Positions 1 to 11,897 of a stretch of DNA of 64,000 bases are shown in pieces. The translations under genes and the position numbers were made by a program. How positions within the stretch are numbered: the stretch's first letter is position 1; the number at the start of each line of letters is the position of its first letter. This DNA is from Armigeres subalbatus (lineage: Eukaryota; Arthropoda; Insecta; Diptera; Culicidae), in contig NC_085141.1 in the NCBI RefSeq assembly GCF_024139115.2, forward strand, positions 392,942,632 through 393,006,631, read 5' to 3'. The notes under the pieces were generated by a model. It was not told the DNA's origin, did not search any database, and saw only the letters and a program-made list of their open reading frames with translations.

Positions 1-214
1 CGGTGCCGGTCTAGGCAATTTTCGGATTGGAAATTGTCTCGACTTCTCTGGGCATAAAAGTGTCATCGTGTTAGCCACATGATATACGAATGCAAAAATG
101 GTAACCTGGTTTAGAAACCTCGCAGTTAATAACTGTGGAAGTGCTTAATGAACACCAAGCTGCGAGGCGGCTCTGTCCCAGTGTGGGGATGTAATGCCAA
201 TAAAGAAGAAGAAG
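1..214 (+). mobile_element. tRNA-derived SINE (Feilai-like), 5' part outside window
   Basis: The segment from the promoter-proximal GGTGCCGGTCTAGGCAATTT to a tail of AATAAAGAAGAAGAAG matches, in reverse orientation, the full copy at 2754-3040. The tRNA-like head lies before base 1. Family assignment to Feilai is from memory of Aedes SINEs; the match between the two copies is seen directly. Confidence 0.8.
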
Positions 215-428
215 ATTCTATTAGCATTTCCTCAGTTATTAATTGAAATTAATTTCTCTATGATTAGAACTGAACATCAACATTAGGCATCTCAAATGTA
301 CCTAGATATGCTGTAAAAATGGACAACACCTGGTTTTCAACGAACACCCTGACAAAATTATACAAGTCAAAGAGGAACTGGATATCAACATTGAAAGATG
401 CATACACGTTATCCTCAAAAGCACAATG

Positions 429-626
429 CAAGACAAAATTTTCAAAACGACTTATCTGCTTTTGTAAACAAAGATTCAAACGACGATTTGACGAATCTGA
501 TAGCTCTCCCACGCAAACCAACACCATCAACAGGTAGCGGAATCCTTCCCCTACCTATTGATGGTGTTGGTTTGCGTGAATCTTTGTTTACAAAAGCAGA
601 TAAGTCGTTTTGAAAATTTTGTCTTG
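429..626. mobile_element. Foldback MITE, copy A
   Basis: Near-perfect inverted repeat. The left end CAAGACAAAATTTTC is mirrored by GAAAATTTTGTCTTG at the right end, and the arms continue for most of the element, with the centre around 535. A second copy at 24197-24509 shares the arms but has a longer centre. No transposase is encoded; the short open frames here are products of the palindrome. Confidence 0.8.
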
Positions 627-2732
627 AATGAGCCATTGCACGGTTATCAAAACCATCTTTGGCGGAGTGCAAGAAAACGGTATGTGGTGGCTAAGAATGA
701 ATTACGAGCTTGCCTTACTCTATAGCAAGCTCAGTACCCAGAAGGTGGCAAAAGCTTGAAAAGATACGATAGGCTGGACATGTTGGCCTTGAACCGTGAA
801 TTGTGGCGTACACTAAATAAATGAAATGAATCATACGAACAAAAACAAGCTGTAAATTGCACTACAATTTGTCCTAAAATAATTAAATTTGTGCAACTTA
901 TTTATTTTACAATGTACAAAATTGAGCTTGCAATCTACCGTGCTCCACCTTACTCACACGACCACCACAAGTGGTGCAATTCAATTAATGCAACCATAAA
1001 ATCCAATACCGAGGTGATAAATCTCAAAGCAAATTTTCCCAAGCTCATTCTTTGCTCGTCTGTTGTTTGTTGTTTGCAACTCAATCCTCCGTACACAACA
1101 TCAGGTGGATGGCTTCAAATCGCTCCTGCGGTCTTATGGTGTACCTGCTTCAAAGGATAACGTCAGTGAAAGACTCTTGATTAATTCACCTTCAGCAATG
1201 GTCGTTCAAGTCTTCACGGATTTTGATAAATGATTCGATTTCATGAGAGACAAAAACGTCCTGTAGAACTGTTTATCTATTGTCTTTGCACATCCTGAGT
1301 GTCATCAATTTTCCCCCAAGTGATGTATGGCTAAATCCGACCAGGGTTCTATTGAGACCTCGTTTTCGAGCTGATATCACAGTCTTTCAGAGCGCTTACA
1401 GTAGTTCGGAAGTCACATAAAAAACACATTCTTATTCATCCAGCAGCCGACCGTCGGAATCCCAATCTTCCACCACCCGGGAGCAATGGAACCCACTAAC
1501 TCAACGACTTGCCGGTGGAAAAACCGTAAATAAACAATAGAGGCCACCGAGAGGTTGGATCGGGTGAAAGAGCTCTGGCATCATTCCGGTTCCCAAGTCA
1601 CTCATTCAGGGTGTTTTTTTTTTCCTGGAGAGAGAAGCAAGCAAAAAAGAGTGCACTGGTGCGAAAGCCCAAGCCCCATATCGGAATGTACCACGCTGGA
1701 AGCCTAATAAAACTTGTGATCGAAATTCATGAGCTCAGGCTCGTGCTCAAGGTAGGGAACTGGGTTACAGCCTTCGCTGGCATCGTTGTTGTCCTTGATT
1801 CGGATTTAGTGGAGTAACCGGACGGCCAACCGGAATGGATGTGGTTCGAAGTCGGAGAGCGGCACTGCCGTAAGTTCAATATTTGCGATTCGACTTGGGT
1901 GTGTGCGATATGGAGCTTTGGCTGTGGTCGGTCATCCTATCGAGTAGGCAATAGGCAAACGCCATCAGGATCTGGCTGTAGTGGAAGCAGAATGAGCCTC
2001 AGGGCAGTAACTAGCAAAGCTGAGATCGATGATGCAGTTGAGGAGGGCTTCTTCCGAGGTTCTCAGCCACATGATACTGAAGGAATTTATGAGTTATTTT
2101 GCGTTTCAGGGGACCTGGGCGAGAAACAACGCAGAGCCGTATTGAGTTATAATATTTCATTTTGATGTTTGCTTCTTCCGATTTCCGAGTGAACATTGAA
2201 CATTCATTGATGGAAGCAAGTGGCAACATAGGGTGGGAGGGTGGTTTATTTATTTTTGGAATGGATGTTGAGCTTGGGGCAGAGAAAATATGAGATGCTC
2301 GCTTGTGGCGTTTCCTGGAACAAATAAGCCAACCTGTGTTTTGTGTTGATACTGATTGATGGTGCAAATTTGGTCAAGAGTGTAATTGAATTCACTGAGT
2401 GTGAAATCAATTGATTGCTTGGTCACGATTCTTTTCTGAGATACGAGCATAAGAACAAGAAGATCTAAATTGGATTGTTTACCTTTCAATTTCAAGATGA
2501 GAACAATGATAAAAATATTGGCAAACTTAGTAAATGAGTTCTTTTGCATTTCTTCTGCCATAGCCTAACCTTAGCTTTGCGTTATAGATGTTGCTTCATT
2601 TTTATCTCAAATTTGCTCAATTATGAGTAATCTAATATTTAACAATTCTTCTAAGTTATTCATATGTACTGAATACATTTGTTTATGAAATATGAAATTT
2701 AGCTCACCTGTCATAAGACGAGTTTAGTAATA
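627..2732. other. No gene recognised
   Basis: I see only short open frames without family resemblance. The stretch 1430-2160 is less AT-rich and has frames up to about 108 codons, but none has a recognisable motif or convincing splice context. Confidence 0.5.
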
Positions 2733-2753
2733 TTCTATTTTATTTCACCATTT

Positions 2754-3040
2754 CTTCTTCTTCTTATTGGGATTACATCCCCACACTGGGGACGCCTCAC
2801 AGCTTAGTGTTCATTAAGCACTTCCACAGTTATTAATTGCGAGGTTTCTAAGCCAAGTTACCATTTTTGCATTCGTATATCATGAGGCTAACACGATGGT
2901 ACTTTTATGTCCAGGGAAGTCGAGACAATTTCCAATCCGAAAATTGTCTAGACCGGCACCGGGAATCGAACCCAGCCACCCTCAGCATGGTCTTGCTTTG
3001 TAGCCGCGCGTCTTACTGCACGGCTAAGGAGGGCCCTATT
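2754..3040 (-). mobile_element. tRNA-derived SINE (Feilai-like), full length
   Basis: Read on the minus strand, the element begins near 3036 with a tRNA-like head. An A-box-like TTAGCCGTGCAGTAAG is followed by the B box GGTTCGATTCC (2961-2973 region), then the same body as the copy at 1-214, ending in CAATAAGAAGAAGAAGAA. Imperfect 19-21 bp direct repeats flank it (2733-2753 and 3041-3059, both ending TTTCACCATTT). These are target-site duplications typical of LINE-driven insertion. This is a pol III promoter in a retroposon, not a tRNA gene. Confidence 0.85.
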
Positions 3041-3823
3041 TTCTATTATTTCACCATTTACAGATACGTATTTCAAAATCAATTGTAAGACCGTCTTCAG
3101 TTTATCGTACTTGACTCGACTTAAAGAAAACAGTAGCAGCTAACATTTTTTTACTTCGACAAAAAGTAGCATTTAACGAAATCAAATTCGCTCGAAATTT
3201 TGAATAGCTTACGATTCTGTTTGAGGCTCTCAACATCATCCATTCGGGACTCTGAACAGAATTTTTTTGCGATTCTGGAAAGAATTTGAATGGTATTCTG
3301 AACAGAATTCATAGTTGTTGGTCAACGTATTTTTGGAGATTATCATCCAGCATAATTTCAGTTTATATGAGCCAGCCTCAGGCTGAAAGTCTCCTTAATA
3401 AAGACAGAAAAAAAAAAATCAGTTTAATTTCACCAAAACTTAACTATTTAAAAAAATAAAAGCATTCTTGTTACGGAGCAGTGTATCGCAACATTATTTT
3501 TTCCTGTACCATCATGCGGGGCTTCTTTTGACTCCCGGGGCTTCTTTGCATTTTTGATTTTATAAAAAAATTAAACAAAAAAAGAAAAATTTGAAACAGA
3601 AAGGACGGAACAAAGTGGGCCACATCCATCACAAGCACCTCAGGATACATTAATACTTGGTCTCATCTTTACTGAAAACGTTGAACTTGACGATCTTCCT
3701 TTCTACATTTCAGCTGGTGATGCAGTTTCATTCGCAATCGCTACTTGCCACTATTGCTAAATATTCTTCCACCAGATCGTGAAGTTTGCCACCTTTCACG
3801 CTCTGGAAGATGTGCAACATAAA
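3041..3823. other. No gene; short SINE/LINE-like tail
   Basis: Unique-looking AT-rich sequence. At 3365-3418, GCCTCAGGCTGAAAGTC plus CTTAATAAAGACAG and an A-tract resembles a second tail at 25980-26028 (GAGCTGAAAGCCTCTTTAAT then A-rich). This suggests dispersed 3' ends of a retroposon family. Confidence 0.4.
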
Positions 3824-4563
3824 GAGGCTGGACTCATAACAAAGAGACGCAGTGTCAAAATTGAAACAGCGCGCTTGCTATCAAATCAGTTCTTCCAATG
3901 AATTATTGGCAGTGGCTGATTTTCTACCCGCCGCTTCCACATTCAGGCGCTATCGTATATGCCCAAATAGCCAGCAAGAGTTAACCGCCAGAAATTTGTA
4001 TGGCGAAGACATCTAACGCGGGTTTTCTCAAAATTAGGAACTTTTCATGAAAAATTATTTGGTACCGGTTATGAAGGATGGTGTCCGCTACTACGCCTAC
4101 CAAATATTTTTTCGATGAAGGTGCTTAATTTTGAGAAATCGAACCTCAGATGGCTCCTCCTCGTGTGCCGCTGTAAGCACGCTCAAAGCAGGCGATTCAT
4201 TGAGCACAATGTTCATAAAAGTAGGAGTATTGCGCCACTTGTATAATGCAGGCACTTTAGTGCAACAATGTGCTTCTGTCACCGATTCTCCAGGAACTCG
4301 GTTCATCCCAGTGTAGGGAAGAGGTTAAGTAAAACACCTTCTTCTTTGAGGTACTGATTTCAAGTGACGTTAATATCATCCCATACTCTCCTAGCCTCCT
4401 TAGTTTATTACTAATTATGGGTATATACTACACCTAAAGTGCCTGCATTATACAAGTGGCGCAATACTCCTACCTTTAAGCACCTTGTACTCGATTGGAA
4501 CAACCGATTTGGCAGCAGCCCGCTGTTCCAATTTTGACACTGCGTCTCTTTTAATCCAGCCTC
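3824..4563. mobile_element. Nested terminal-inverted-repeat element
   Basis: The outer arm 3824-3895 (GAGGCTGGACT...GACGCAGTGTCAAAATTG) is complementary to 4480-4563. A second inverted pair lies inside: 4219-4262 against 4434-4478, both containing GGAGTATTGCGCCACTTG. The interior 3898-4200 recurs as a direct repeat at 5718-6056. No transposase frame is visible, so it is probably non-autonomous. Confidence 0.65.
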
Positions 4564-5717
4564 GTTAACTACACCCAGCCTCGTTTTTGCCGCCACTGGT
4601 CCACTTGGGCATCCTCCACGCATTTTGAGAGGTAGTGACATTTTTTGGTTTTATTTTGTCCAACCCAATCAAAGTTTTTGAACCGTAGTGTGCCATGCGT
4701 ATAACGGACGTGTTTAGGTTTCCGTTCCATATTAATATAATATATAATATATAATGGAAATGTTAAGGGCTGTGACGTCATATGCGCGTGTGCACAGTCA
4801 AAATAACCGACTCAGCCATGCTTTCGCATATCTATAGATTCTACTATACATAATTTTTTCTCAATGTCGAATCAACGGTTTTCAAGTCTTGCGTAGGTTC
4901 CATCAGAAAAAACTTGTTCACTGCAGCAATAGTATGATATTTTTGTTGGACTTGGACTTAGTTAAATGTATATAAAAGTAGTTAATAACACAATTTGGTT
5001 AAAAACTGAAAAAATAGGAAATAAAGCACATGGCGACTGTTTGTGATATTCGGAACAAAGCACGGGTGTTTCGAGCACCCGTGTCCCATCATCGGCGAGA
5101 AGATCAAAAGTAAATAGTGCAAGAACAAAAATAGTTTAAATGCTTAGTCCAACGATGATAAGTTTAGTGTTCTACCAGATGCCGATGAATTTTGTTACAG
5201 AAGGAAAGTGTTATCTGCCGACAAGGTATTCAGAGATGGCAAATAAAATTTTAGCAATTGTATTTTGTCCTGAGTTCGCAGAAACTAGGAGTGTCGCTTC
5301 CTTGGTTTCATCATCCGGAAATGGATTAATGTGGTGGGATGTTTACGATATGTTTTACTTAATTATAAATTCATCAAACTAAATACACGCCGGATATTAA
5401 AATCGAGAAGTTTGTTTATGGATCCATTTTTAGAATGGTAGCATCAACAGGCGAGGCATATTGTAAGCGAAAGTGACATTGAACTGATAATTAAGAACCA
5501 GGCAGTCTGAAATGGATCACTGGAACTGCACTGCAGTTTAGTCAATACTTTCTCTCTATTAAATCTGACTGTAATACAGACAGCATTCTTCTATAATATC
5601 ATGACTGTATTATTTCTAACCGAATGCAAATTGCTCTAAATTCCATTTCCATCATAGGAAGGATTGAATATAAATCTTTCAAAAACCACATTTGTGGCAT
5701 TTACATGAAGAAGAAAC
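4564..5717. other. No gene recognised; small hairpin
   Basis: AT-rich sequence. An AT palindromic tract lies at 4730-4754. A perfect small hairpin CACGGGTG/CACCCGTG lies near 5059-5081. An 80-codon open frame at 5140-5382 resembles nothing I know. Confidence 0.4.
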
Positions 5718-6056
5718 AACGAATTATTGGCAGTGGCTGATTTTCTACCGGCTGCTACCAGCATCCAGGCGCTATTGTATATGCGAAAATAGCCAGCATG
5801 AGTTAACCGCCTGAAATTTGTATGGCGAAAGACATCTAACGCGGGTTTTCTCAATTTTTGTAATTTTTCATGAAAAACTATTTGGTACCGGTTATGTAGA
5901 AAGGTGTCCGCTACTACGCTTTCCTAATATTTTTTCGATGAAGGTGCTTAATTCTGAGAAATCAAACCTTAGATGCATTTCGCCATACTGATTTCAGAAA
6001 ATTAACTCCTAGTGTGCCGCTGTAAGCAAGCTCAAAATAGGCGATTCATTCATTTC
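5718..6056 (+). repeat. Direct repeat copy of 3898-4200
   Basis: It shares long identical stretches with the interior of the TIR element, e.g. AATTATTGGCAGTGGCTGAT, GACATCTAACGCGGGTTTTC and TATTTTTTCGATGAAGGTGC. It has a roughly 25-bp extra piece near 5975-6000 and no matching outer arms. It therefore seems to be a separate insertion or a fragment of the same family. Confidence 0.7.
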
Positions 6057-6059
6057 CTA

Positions 6060-6930
6060 TTTTAAACCTGAAAGGAACAGATTTGAAACATTCAAGTTCA
6101 GTCAAGCATCTTGGAATTAGACTTGACAGTAAGCAGAATTGGAACTTACATCTTGAAGAAGCACTTAGCTAAGCTACAAATGCTTTAAGGATAAGTAAGG
6201 CCACGTTCGGTAAAAAGTGGGGACTAAAGCCAAAAACGATCCAATGGATCTACACAACGATTGTGAAACCCAGAATATCATATGCTACAATAATATGGTG
6301 GCAAAAACAAAAGAAAGTGTGGTACAAAAGAAGTTGAAAACCTTCAAAGATTATCTACTCTTTCAATAACGGGTGCAATAAGAAGTACGCCAAATAAAGT
6401 GCTAGACGTTTTGCTTCTATTGCTTCCATCAAATTTCTTTGAGGATCAGAAGAGTTTTAAACCTCTTCGAAGGTGACCTGAAAGAGCATCTTAGCATTCT
6501 AAACAAAATTAGTATCAACTCGCTGATCACAAACAATGATAACTGGATGAGGAGAAGATACAACTTTCATCAATGTTTTGATGTTATTAATCTTGAGCGA
6601 AGTATATGGACAAATGGTGGACCAAATCACCGATGACTCAAAGCTGAACAATCAAGTTGGAGCAGGCGTGACTGGCCCAGGGCTAAATATTTCAATTTCC
6701 ATGGGTAAGTGGCCAACTGTTTTTCAAGCTGAAGTTCAGGTTATTCCCGGCAATTTTCAGAAAGAGATTTTAGTTCTTCAACAGGAGGCTGATAGAACCC
6801 TCTGAAGTTTGGAGAGCAAATCCCAATACGTTGATACGATTAATCAGAACCTTAATGCCAAATTGGGAAAACGCTGCCAGTCAAGGCGATGCGATTGCTC
6901 TAAATAGCAATAATGCGTCACGTTGACAAA
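6060..6930 (+). pseudogene. LINE remnant: end of reverse transcriptase and RNase H (I/LOA-like)
   Basis: Broken reading frames encode the C-terminal part of a non-LTR retrotransposon pol. First comes the stretch with VKHLGIRLDSKQNWNLHLEE and WIYTTIVKPRISYATIIWW, typical of the region after the RT catalytic core. Next is LQRLSTLSITGAIRSTP in another frame. Then comes an RNase H-like part (6620-6760) with GAGVTGPGLNISI and TVFQAEVQ. At least one in-frame stop and two frameshifts separate these blocks. RNase H argues for the I/LOA side of the non-LTR tree rather than an RNase H-free Jockey. It is a dead fragment; clade assignment is by recall. Confidence 0.75.
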
Positions 6931-7147
6931 GCTATGTAACATATAACATAACAATAGATCTAACAAATGGTCGCAGAGATTGAAATACCCAACAAGGAAA
7001 AAAATACCAGTGTTAGCCAGTGGGGGTTAGATTGGACACACACACCCTACTAAGATTTTAGGAACAGCCTTTTGTAGCCTCTCTCCGGTAGCCCAGCCAA
7101 ATAATCAAATAGCGAAATAATGAGATAATTTCCCACACTGCAGCGAT

Positions 7148-8612
7148 AGGTGAATTCGAGAAGGATCCAGTGGTAGAGTGCGCTGCGAGAGTTTGGGAGA
7201 AAAGTCGTCAGAAGCGATTATTTACATTAAAAATCAAATTTTCTCCATCAAATTTACTTCACTTTTTGGTATATAGTCCCATGTTTTCCACTGGCAATGG
7301 CTTCTTAAAGTCTTTAAGCAGAAGTTGAAAACAAATCCCACCTAAATAAGCCGCCAATAGGCGAATTTGAGTAAAGCTTATCGATCATTTCGACATCTGG
7401 TGGTCGTCACAAGAACCACGAAAAAAATGTCTTTGGCCAAAAAAGTGCATTGGCAACATACGGAAGGAGTACGATTTTCGCGTTTTCTGGTAAATCCAAC
7501 TATTTATGAAAGCTGAAATAGTCGCAAATTGGAAGAAAATTTTGTTTTCTTTCGGATGAGCTTCCATCCGGTGGGTGCTTGCTGAGACGAGACCTGCAAA
7601 GAGGAAAAAATGTAACTTCAGCTGCTGCCAGTCAACTGCTGTCACGAACTGTCAGGTGCAACCAGCAGCTTTTTGAGTGAAAGTATTGGTATCCCAAATA
7701 AAATATTCCACATCATTTTTGTTTTACCAAGACTTTTTTACTTTAACGAGTATTCCAAACCTTCCGTTTAGCTTGTTAACAATCAGTAATAAACCTGTGT
7801 TTTGTTCCCGGTATAAAAATCCTTATGAAAATGAATTAACTATTTCGTGAATTGGATACACTTTTATTGTGCTCAGAAGGGTCCACCTGGGGCTTAGGTG
7901 AAACAGTCAAGTAAACAGTTGAAACTCGATGGTCAACTGTGATGAAAAGAAGAACAAGTGTCAAAACAAGAGAAAAGAAGCAGCGTCTTTGCAGGTCTCG
8001 TCTCAGGGTGCTTGCATATGACTTTTCCGAGTAAATAGCACATCTCTTGCAGTGCCTCAACCGCACTATATTGGTTATGAATTCCCGGATTTTTAATTCG
8101 CGGCTTATTTGGGTGAGATTCGTCTTCAACAGCTGCTTAGAGACTGTAAGAAGTCATTGCCAGTGGAAAACATGTGACCATATACCCAAAAGTGAAGTAA
8201 ATTTTATGGAGAAATTTTGATTTTGAATGTAAATAATGGCTTCTGACGACTTTTCTCCCAAACTCTCGCAGCGCACTCTACCACTGGATCCTTCTCGAAT
8301 TCGCCTATTAAAAATCCGGGAATTCATAACCAAGATAGTGCGGTGGAGGCATTGCAAGAGATGTGCTATTTAATCGGAAAAATCATATGCAAGCACCCAC
8401 CGGATGAAAGCTCATCCCAAAGAAAGCAAAATTTGCTTCCAATTTGCGACTATTTCAGCTTTCATAAATGATTGGATTAATCAGAAAACGCTAAAACCGT
8501 ACTCCCTCCGTATGCTGCCAATGCACTTTTTTGGCCAACACTTTTTTCTTGGTTCTTGTGACGACCACCAGATGTCGAAATGATCGATGAGCTTTAGTCA
8601 AATTCGCCTATT
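7148..8612. mobile_element. 1.5-kb nested foldback element
   Basis: Two blocks occur once in each orientation. Block one (7148-7330, with AGAAGGATCCAGTGGTAGAG) is inverted at 8145-8308. Block two (7365-7600, with TTCGACATCTGGTGGTCGTC) is inverted at about 8372-8612. A third pair (8060-8105 against 8307-8360, with GGTTATGAATTCCCGGATTT) lies inside. The boundary motif ATAGGYGAATTYGAG occurs at four block edges. The 86- and 67-codon minus-strand frames lie in the arms and I cannot assign them. Confidence 0.65.
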
Positions 8613-9424
8613 GTAATGAAAGGTCGAACTGGCGAACAGTGCTTACATCAATGAATGAGGAGCTTCTGCTGTTTGCTACTCCTGAAATCTACAGGTTTCC
8701 AGACTAGGATTGCTTTACTAGCTTCATAGGTCGAAACCTTTGTCGTCCACATCAAACTTGGCGGCTCACCACTAAGATTCAATAGGAGGTCGTCAGTTGC
8801 ATTCTAGCAAAAATTCCGCTTGAGGCCCTTTCAAAACATTTTAACAACAGCCACTACACCTGATGGTATAATTGCAATATTTCCATTATCAGGCGACAGG
8901 TGGTGTTGCTGCGTGTTTGTATCAATGTAATATTGCATATACACTAGTGACATCTGCTGTTCGATATCGTAGGCTTTCAATGTTCCTTCCACACACACGA
9001 GGTGGAGAACAGTCTTGAAGAAATTGAAAGTATACAGCTAGAATTTAGTATGGAGGTACAATGAAATCTCTTTTATTGTTTAGAACTGTAAAACAAGTCG
9101 TGGGAACAAAAAATCTAAAAATTATTTGTTGCTTTTTGACCTAGCTCTCATATTGATGAGATGCGTAGTTGATGAGAACGGATGATTTGTCCATACAAGC
9201 AAATTCATTTTACTTTAAATGTTGTGGCGCCATCTCGTTCAAACAGCACCTTTGTCTTTGCCTTATTGATCAATCATTGTGATTAGCCCTCGAAATTTAA
9301 AATAAACATATTTGTTGCCTTTTTGGTATCTTAAAACGGATCATTTTTTTTAATATGTTTTTTTGTGATTCAAGCATTTTTAAAGTATGTTTTCGGAATT
9401 TTTTAGTTTTGCTTTATTGACAAT
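8613..9424. other. No gene recognised
   Basis: AT-rich sequence with only short frames and no repeat copy elsewhere in the window. Confidence 0.4.
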
Positions 9425-10490
9425 TTATTTTCAATTTTTTCACACATACACACACACAGACATACATCATCTCGGTTCGTCGATTGGTATACAACACTAT
9501 GGGTTTATGGGCTTTCTATAAAAAGTTTGTTTTTGGAGCGAAAATATACACACTTAAAATAGATTTCGCTGTTCGGTAATTGTTTTGACGAAAAACTACG
9601 GTAAACACAAAAAAATACAGTATGTTCGGTTTAACGAGAATAATTTTACCGGAAATCGGTAACATTTTGCTGAACAAATTGAGAATGATTTGACAGAGTT
9701 CGGTATTTATAATTACAGTTCGTTCTGTAAAATTGTATTATTGCCGTACATGGTAAATTTTGTACCGAACAAACCAATTAGGTATTACAGAATTTCGGTA
9801 AATTGCTAATCTGTCAAATTGTCGAAACCATTTTTGTTCAATCAGAAGCTAGCGGTTGTTTCGAAACATTAAGACACAGGCAACCATTTTTATCGGAATA
9901 AAAACAGGTATATTTCGTTCTTGATCGTTGATTTCGTGTATCAATGCAATTGTATTTTTCAGTTTCTTATTTTGGCAATCCAGTTCTTCTACAAAAGTTA
10001 TGCGTCTTCTACATTTTTTCTAAACGGCACCTATTTACACGTAAGCAAAAATATTCTTCCCAAGCTCAATGGCGTGAAATGTGTTTTGGTTGTTCCCTAT
10101 ACAGAAGCCGTTATTTCTTGTTACATTAAATGATATAAAGAAAACAATTAAAAAATTCATGTTTTGAAACTACAAGTTGTTTTATTTGATAACCTTTGAA
10201 AGCATAAAAAATACATACATTTTAACTAATTCAAAAAGAAAAGAGAACCGAAACATTCGGTAATTTCACTTTTCATATTACCGAACTGTTCGGTACTTCT
10301 TGACAAATCATCATAAAATAAAAGTACCGAATGATCTGTAATCGTTTCATTTACCGAACTGATTACCGTACGTTCAGCTGTTGAAAGTTCGGTAAAAAAT
10401 TACCGTATACTGTAAAATATTCTAAGTGTGTAGGCTTTCGGTACACTAAGTGTACGAGAAAGGCAAAAAACGCCTAATCCACAGAAAAAA
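9425..10490 (+). repeat. Interspersed mosquito repeat, copy 1 (split by a MITE)
   Basis: The left part 9425-9548 has ACACACACACAGACATACAT, then ACAACACTATGGGTTTATGG and CTATAAAAAGTTTGTTTTTG. The right part 10431-10490 has GGCTTTCGGTACACTAAGTG and GTACGAGAAAGGCAAAAA. Removing 9549-10430 and one TA joins them into the same order seen in copy 2. I recall this as an abundant unclassified repeat in Aedes genomes. Confidence 0.65.
9549..10430. mobile_element. 882-bp TIR element with TA target duplication
   Basis: Ends are CACACTTAAAATA and TATTCTAAGTGTG. TA flanks at 9547-9548 and 10431-10432 interrupt the host repeat exactly. Both subterminal regions are filled with TTCGGTA/TACCGAA motifs in both orientations, for instance near 9575, 9700, 10258, 10283, 10325, 10362 and 10388. 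Two intron-like segments with GT...AG ends lie in the middle (9908-9962, 55 nt; 10041-10104, 64 nt), but I find no start codon giving a useful spliced frame. It is non-autonomous; TA duplication fits Tc1/mariner-like or similar transposases. Confidence 0.8.
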
Positions 10491-10639
10491 AAATTCTTCA
10501 AAATTTGGACTCGTTTCAAGATAGGTTTTCTGTACAAAATCGGTGTATAACACTATGGGTCTGCGGGCGTCCTATAAAAAGTGGTCATTAGGCCGAAGCG
10601 AATGGTCATTAGGAAGAATGGCCATTAGGCCGAATTAGA

Positions 10640-11462
10640 AGTACATGGTTAGAAGTGAGAAATGGCAAGTGAGACGTGAGAATGGAGTTGTGAGGAGTGA
10701 AAAATGAGAAAGAAGTGAGATGTGAGAAGTGAGAAGTGAAAAGTGAGAAGTAAGAAATAAGAAGTGAGAAATAAGAAGTGAGATGTGAGAAGTGAAAGTG
10801 AGAAGTGAGAGGTTAGAAGTGAGATGTGAGAAGAAAGAAGGAAGAAAGTAGGTAGAAAGAAGGAAGAAGAAGGAAGAAAGAAGAAAGAAAGAAGGATGAA
10901 AGAAGGAAAAAAAGAATGAAGAAAGAAAAGAGAAAGAAGAAAAAAAGACAAAAGAAGGAAGAAAAAAGGAAGAAAGAAGGAAAAAAGAAGGAAGAAAGAA
11001 GGAAGAAAAAAAGGAGAAAGAAGGAAAAAAGGAGGAAACAAGGAAAGAACAAAGAAGAAGGAAGGAAGAAAGAAGAAAGGAAGAAAGAAGAAAGAAGGAA
11101 GAAAGAAGAAAAAAAGAAGGAAGAAAGAAGAAAGAAAGAAGGATGAAAGAAGGAAAAAAAAAGGAAAAAAGAAGGAAGAAGTAAAGAAAAAACAGAAGAA
11201 AGATGGAAGAAAGAAGGAAGAAAAAAGGAAGAAAGAAGGAAGAAAGACGAAAGAAGGAAAAACGAAGGTAGAAAGAAAGAAGAAAGAAAGAAGAAACAAG
11301 GAAAAAAGGAAGAAAAAAGGAAGAAAAGGGAGAAAGAAGAAAGAGAAAGAAGAAATGAAGAAAGAAGGAAGAAAGAAGCGTGAAAGAAGGAAGAAAGAAG
11401 CATGAAAGAAGGAAGAAAGAGGCATAAAAGAAAGAAGAAATCAGAAAAAAAAGAAAGAATCA
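10640..11462. repeat. GTGAGAAG minisatellite grading into GAAGRAAG purine tract
   Basis: 10640-10830 is built from GTGAGAAGTGAGAAAT-like units. From 10830 the strand is almost wholly A/G (GAAGAAAGAAGGAAGAAAG variants) for over 600 bp. Such a polypurine strand could form triplex or slipped structures. Open frames of 196-258 codons on the complement reflect lack of stops in pyrimidine runs. Confidence 0.85.
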
Positions 11463-11648
11463 GTATCAGAACTTTGGCTCAGGAGGCACGTTCCCCTCAA
11501 TTTGGGAGATTTGTGCCATCGCCTTCACTGGCCTTTCTCAAGAAAGTGAAAAGGAAAGAAAGTGAAAAGGGGAAAGGAAGAGGAAGTGAAGTTGGATGGG
11601 AGAATGGAACAGGTTTCTGGAGAAGGAGGATACAATCAATGATCTTAA

Positions 11649-11897
11649 TCTATATACATAAAAATGAATTTCTGTCTGGCTGATCCTTATAGACTCCGAA
11701 ACTACTGAACCGATCGGCGTGAAAATTTGTATGTTGAGGTTTCAGGGGCCAGGGAAGGTTCTTAAGATGGTTCGAGACCCCTTCCCTTTTGGAAAGAAGG
11801 GCTCCCATACAAATGAAACAGAAATTTCTGCAACACGCGAAATCTAATCAGAGAATAAATCAATTTTAGGCGAAACAAAGTTCGTCGGGTCTGCTAG
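11649..11897 (+). mobile_element. Non-autonomous Helitron
   Basis: It starts TCTATATACATAAAAATG after an A (11643 is an alternative start) and ends TCTGCTAG (CTAG 11894-11897) before a T, matching Helitron A^T insertion. The interior ACTACTGAACCGATCGGCGT and the 3' GAAACAAAGTTCGTCGGGTC are hallmarks I recall from insect Helitron families. It lies inside the 8-bp-duplication element, so it is the younger insertion or was carried along. Confidence 0.65.

Noticed and set aside
2951..3036. tRNA gene on the minus strand
   Set aside because: A and B boxes are present but the sequence continues into a SINE body with target duplications and lacks a credible cloverleaf.
9921..10133. 70-codon hydrophobic frame in the TA element as a gene
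   Set aside because: It has an AT-driven composition, no start context, and overlaps two intron-like segments.
10649..11425. 258-codon Ser/Phe/Leu-rich frame
   Set aside because: Complement of an uninterrupted purine tract, which lacks stop codons by composition.
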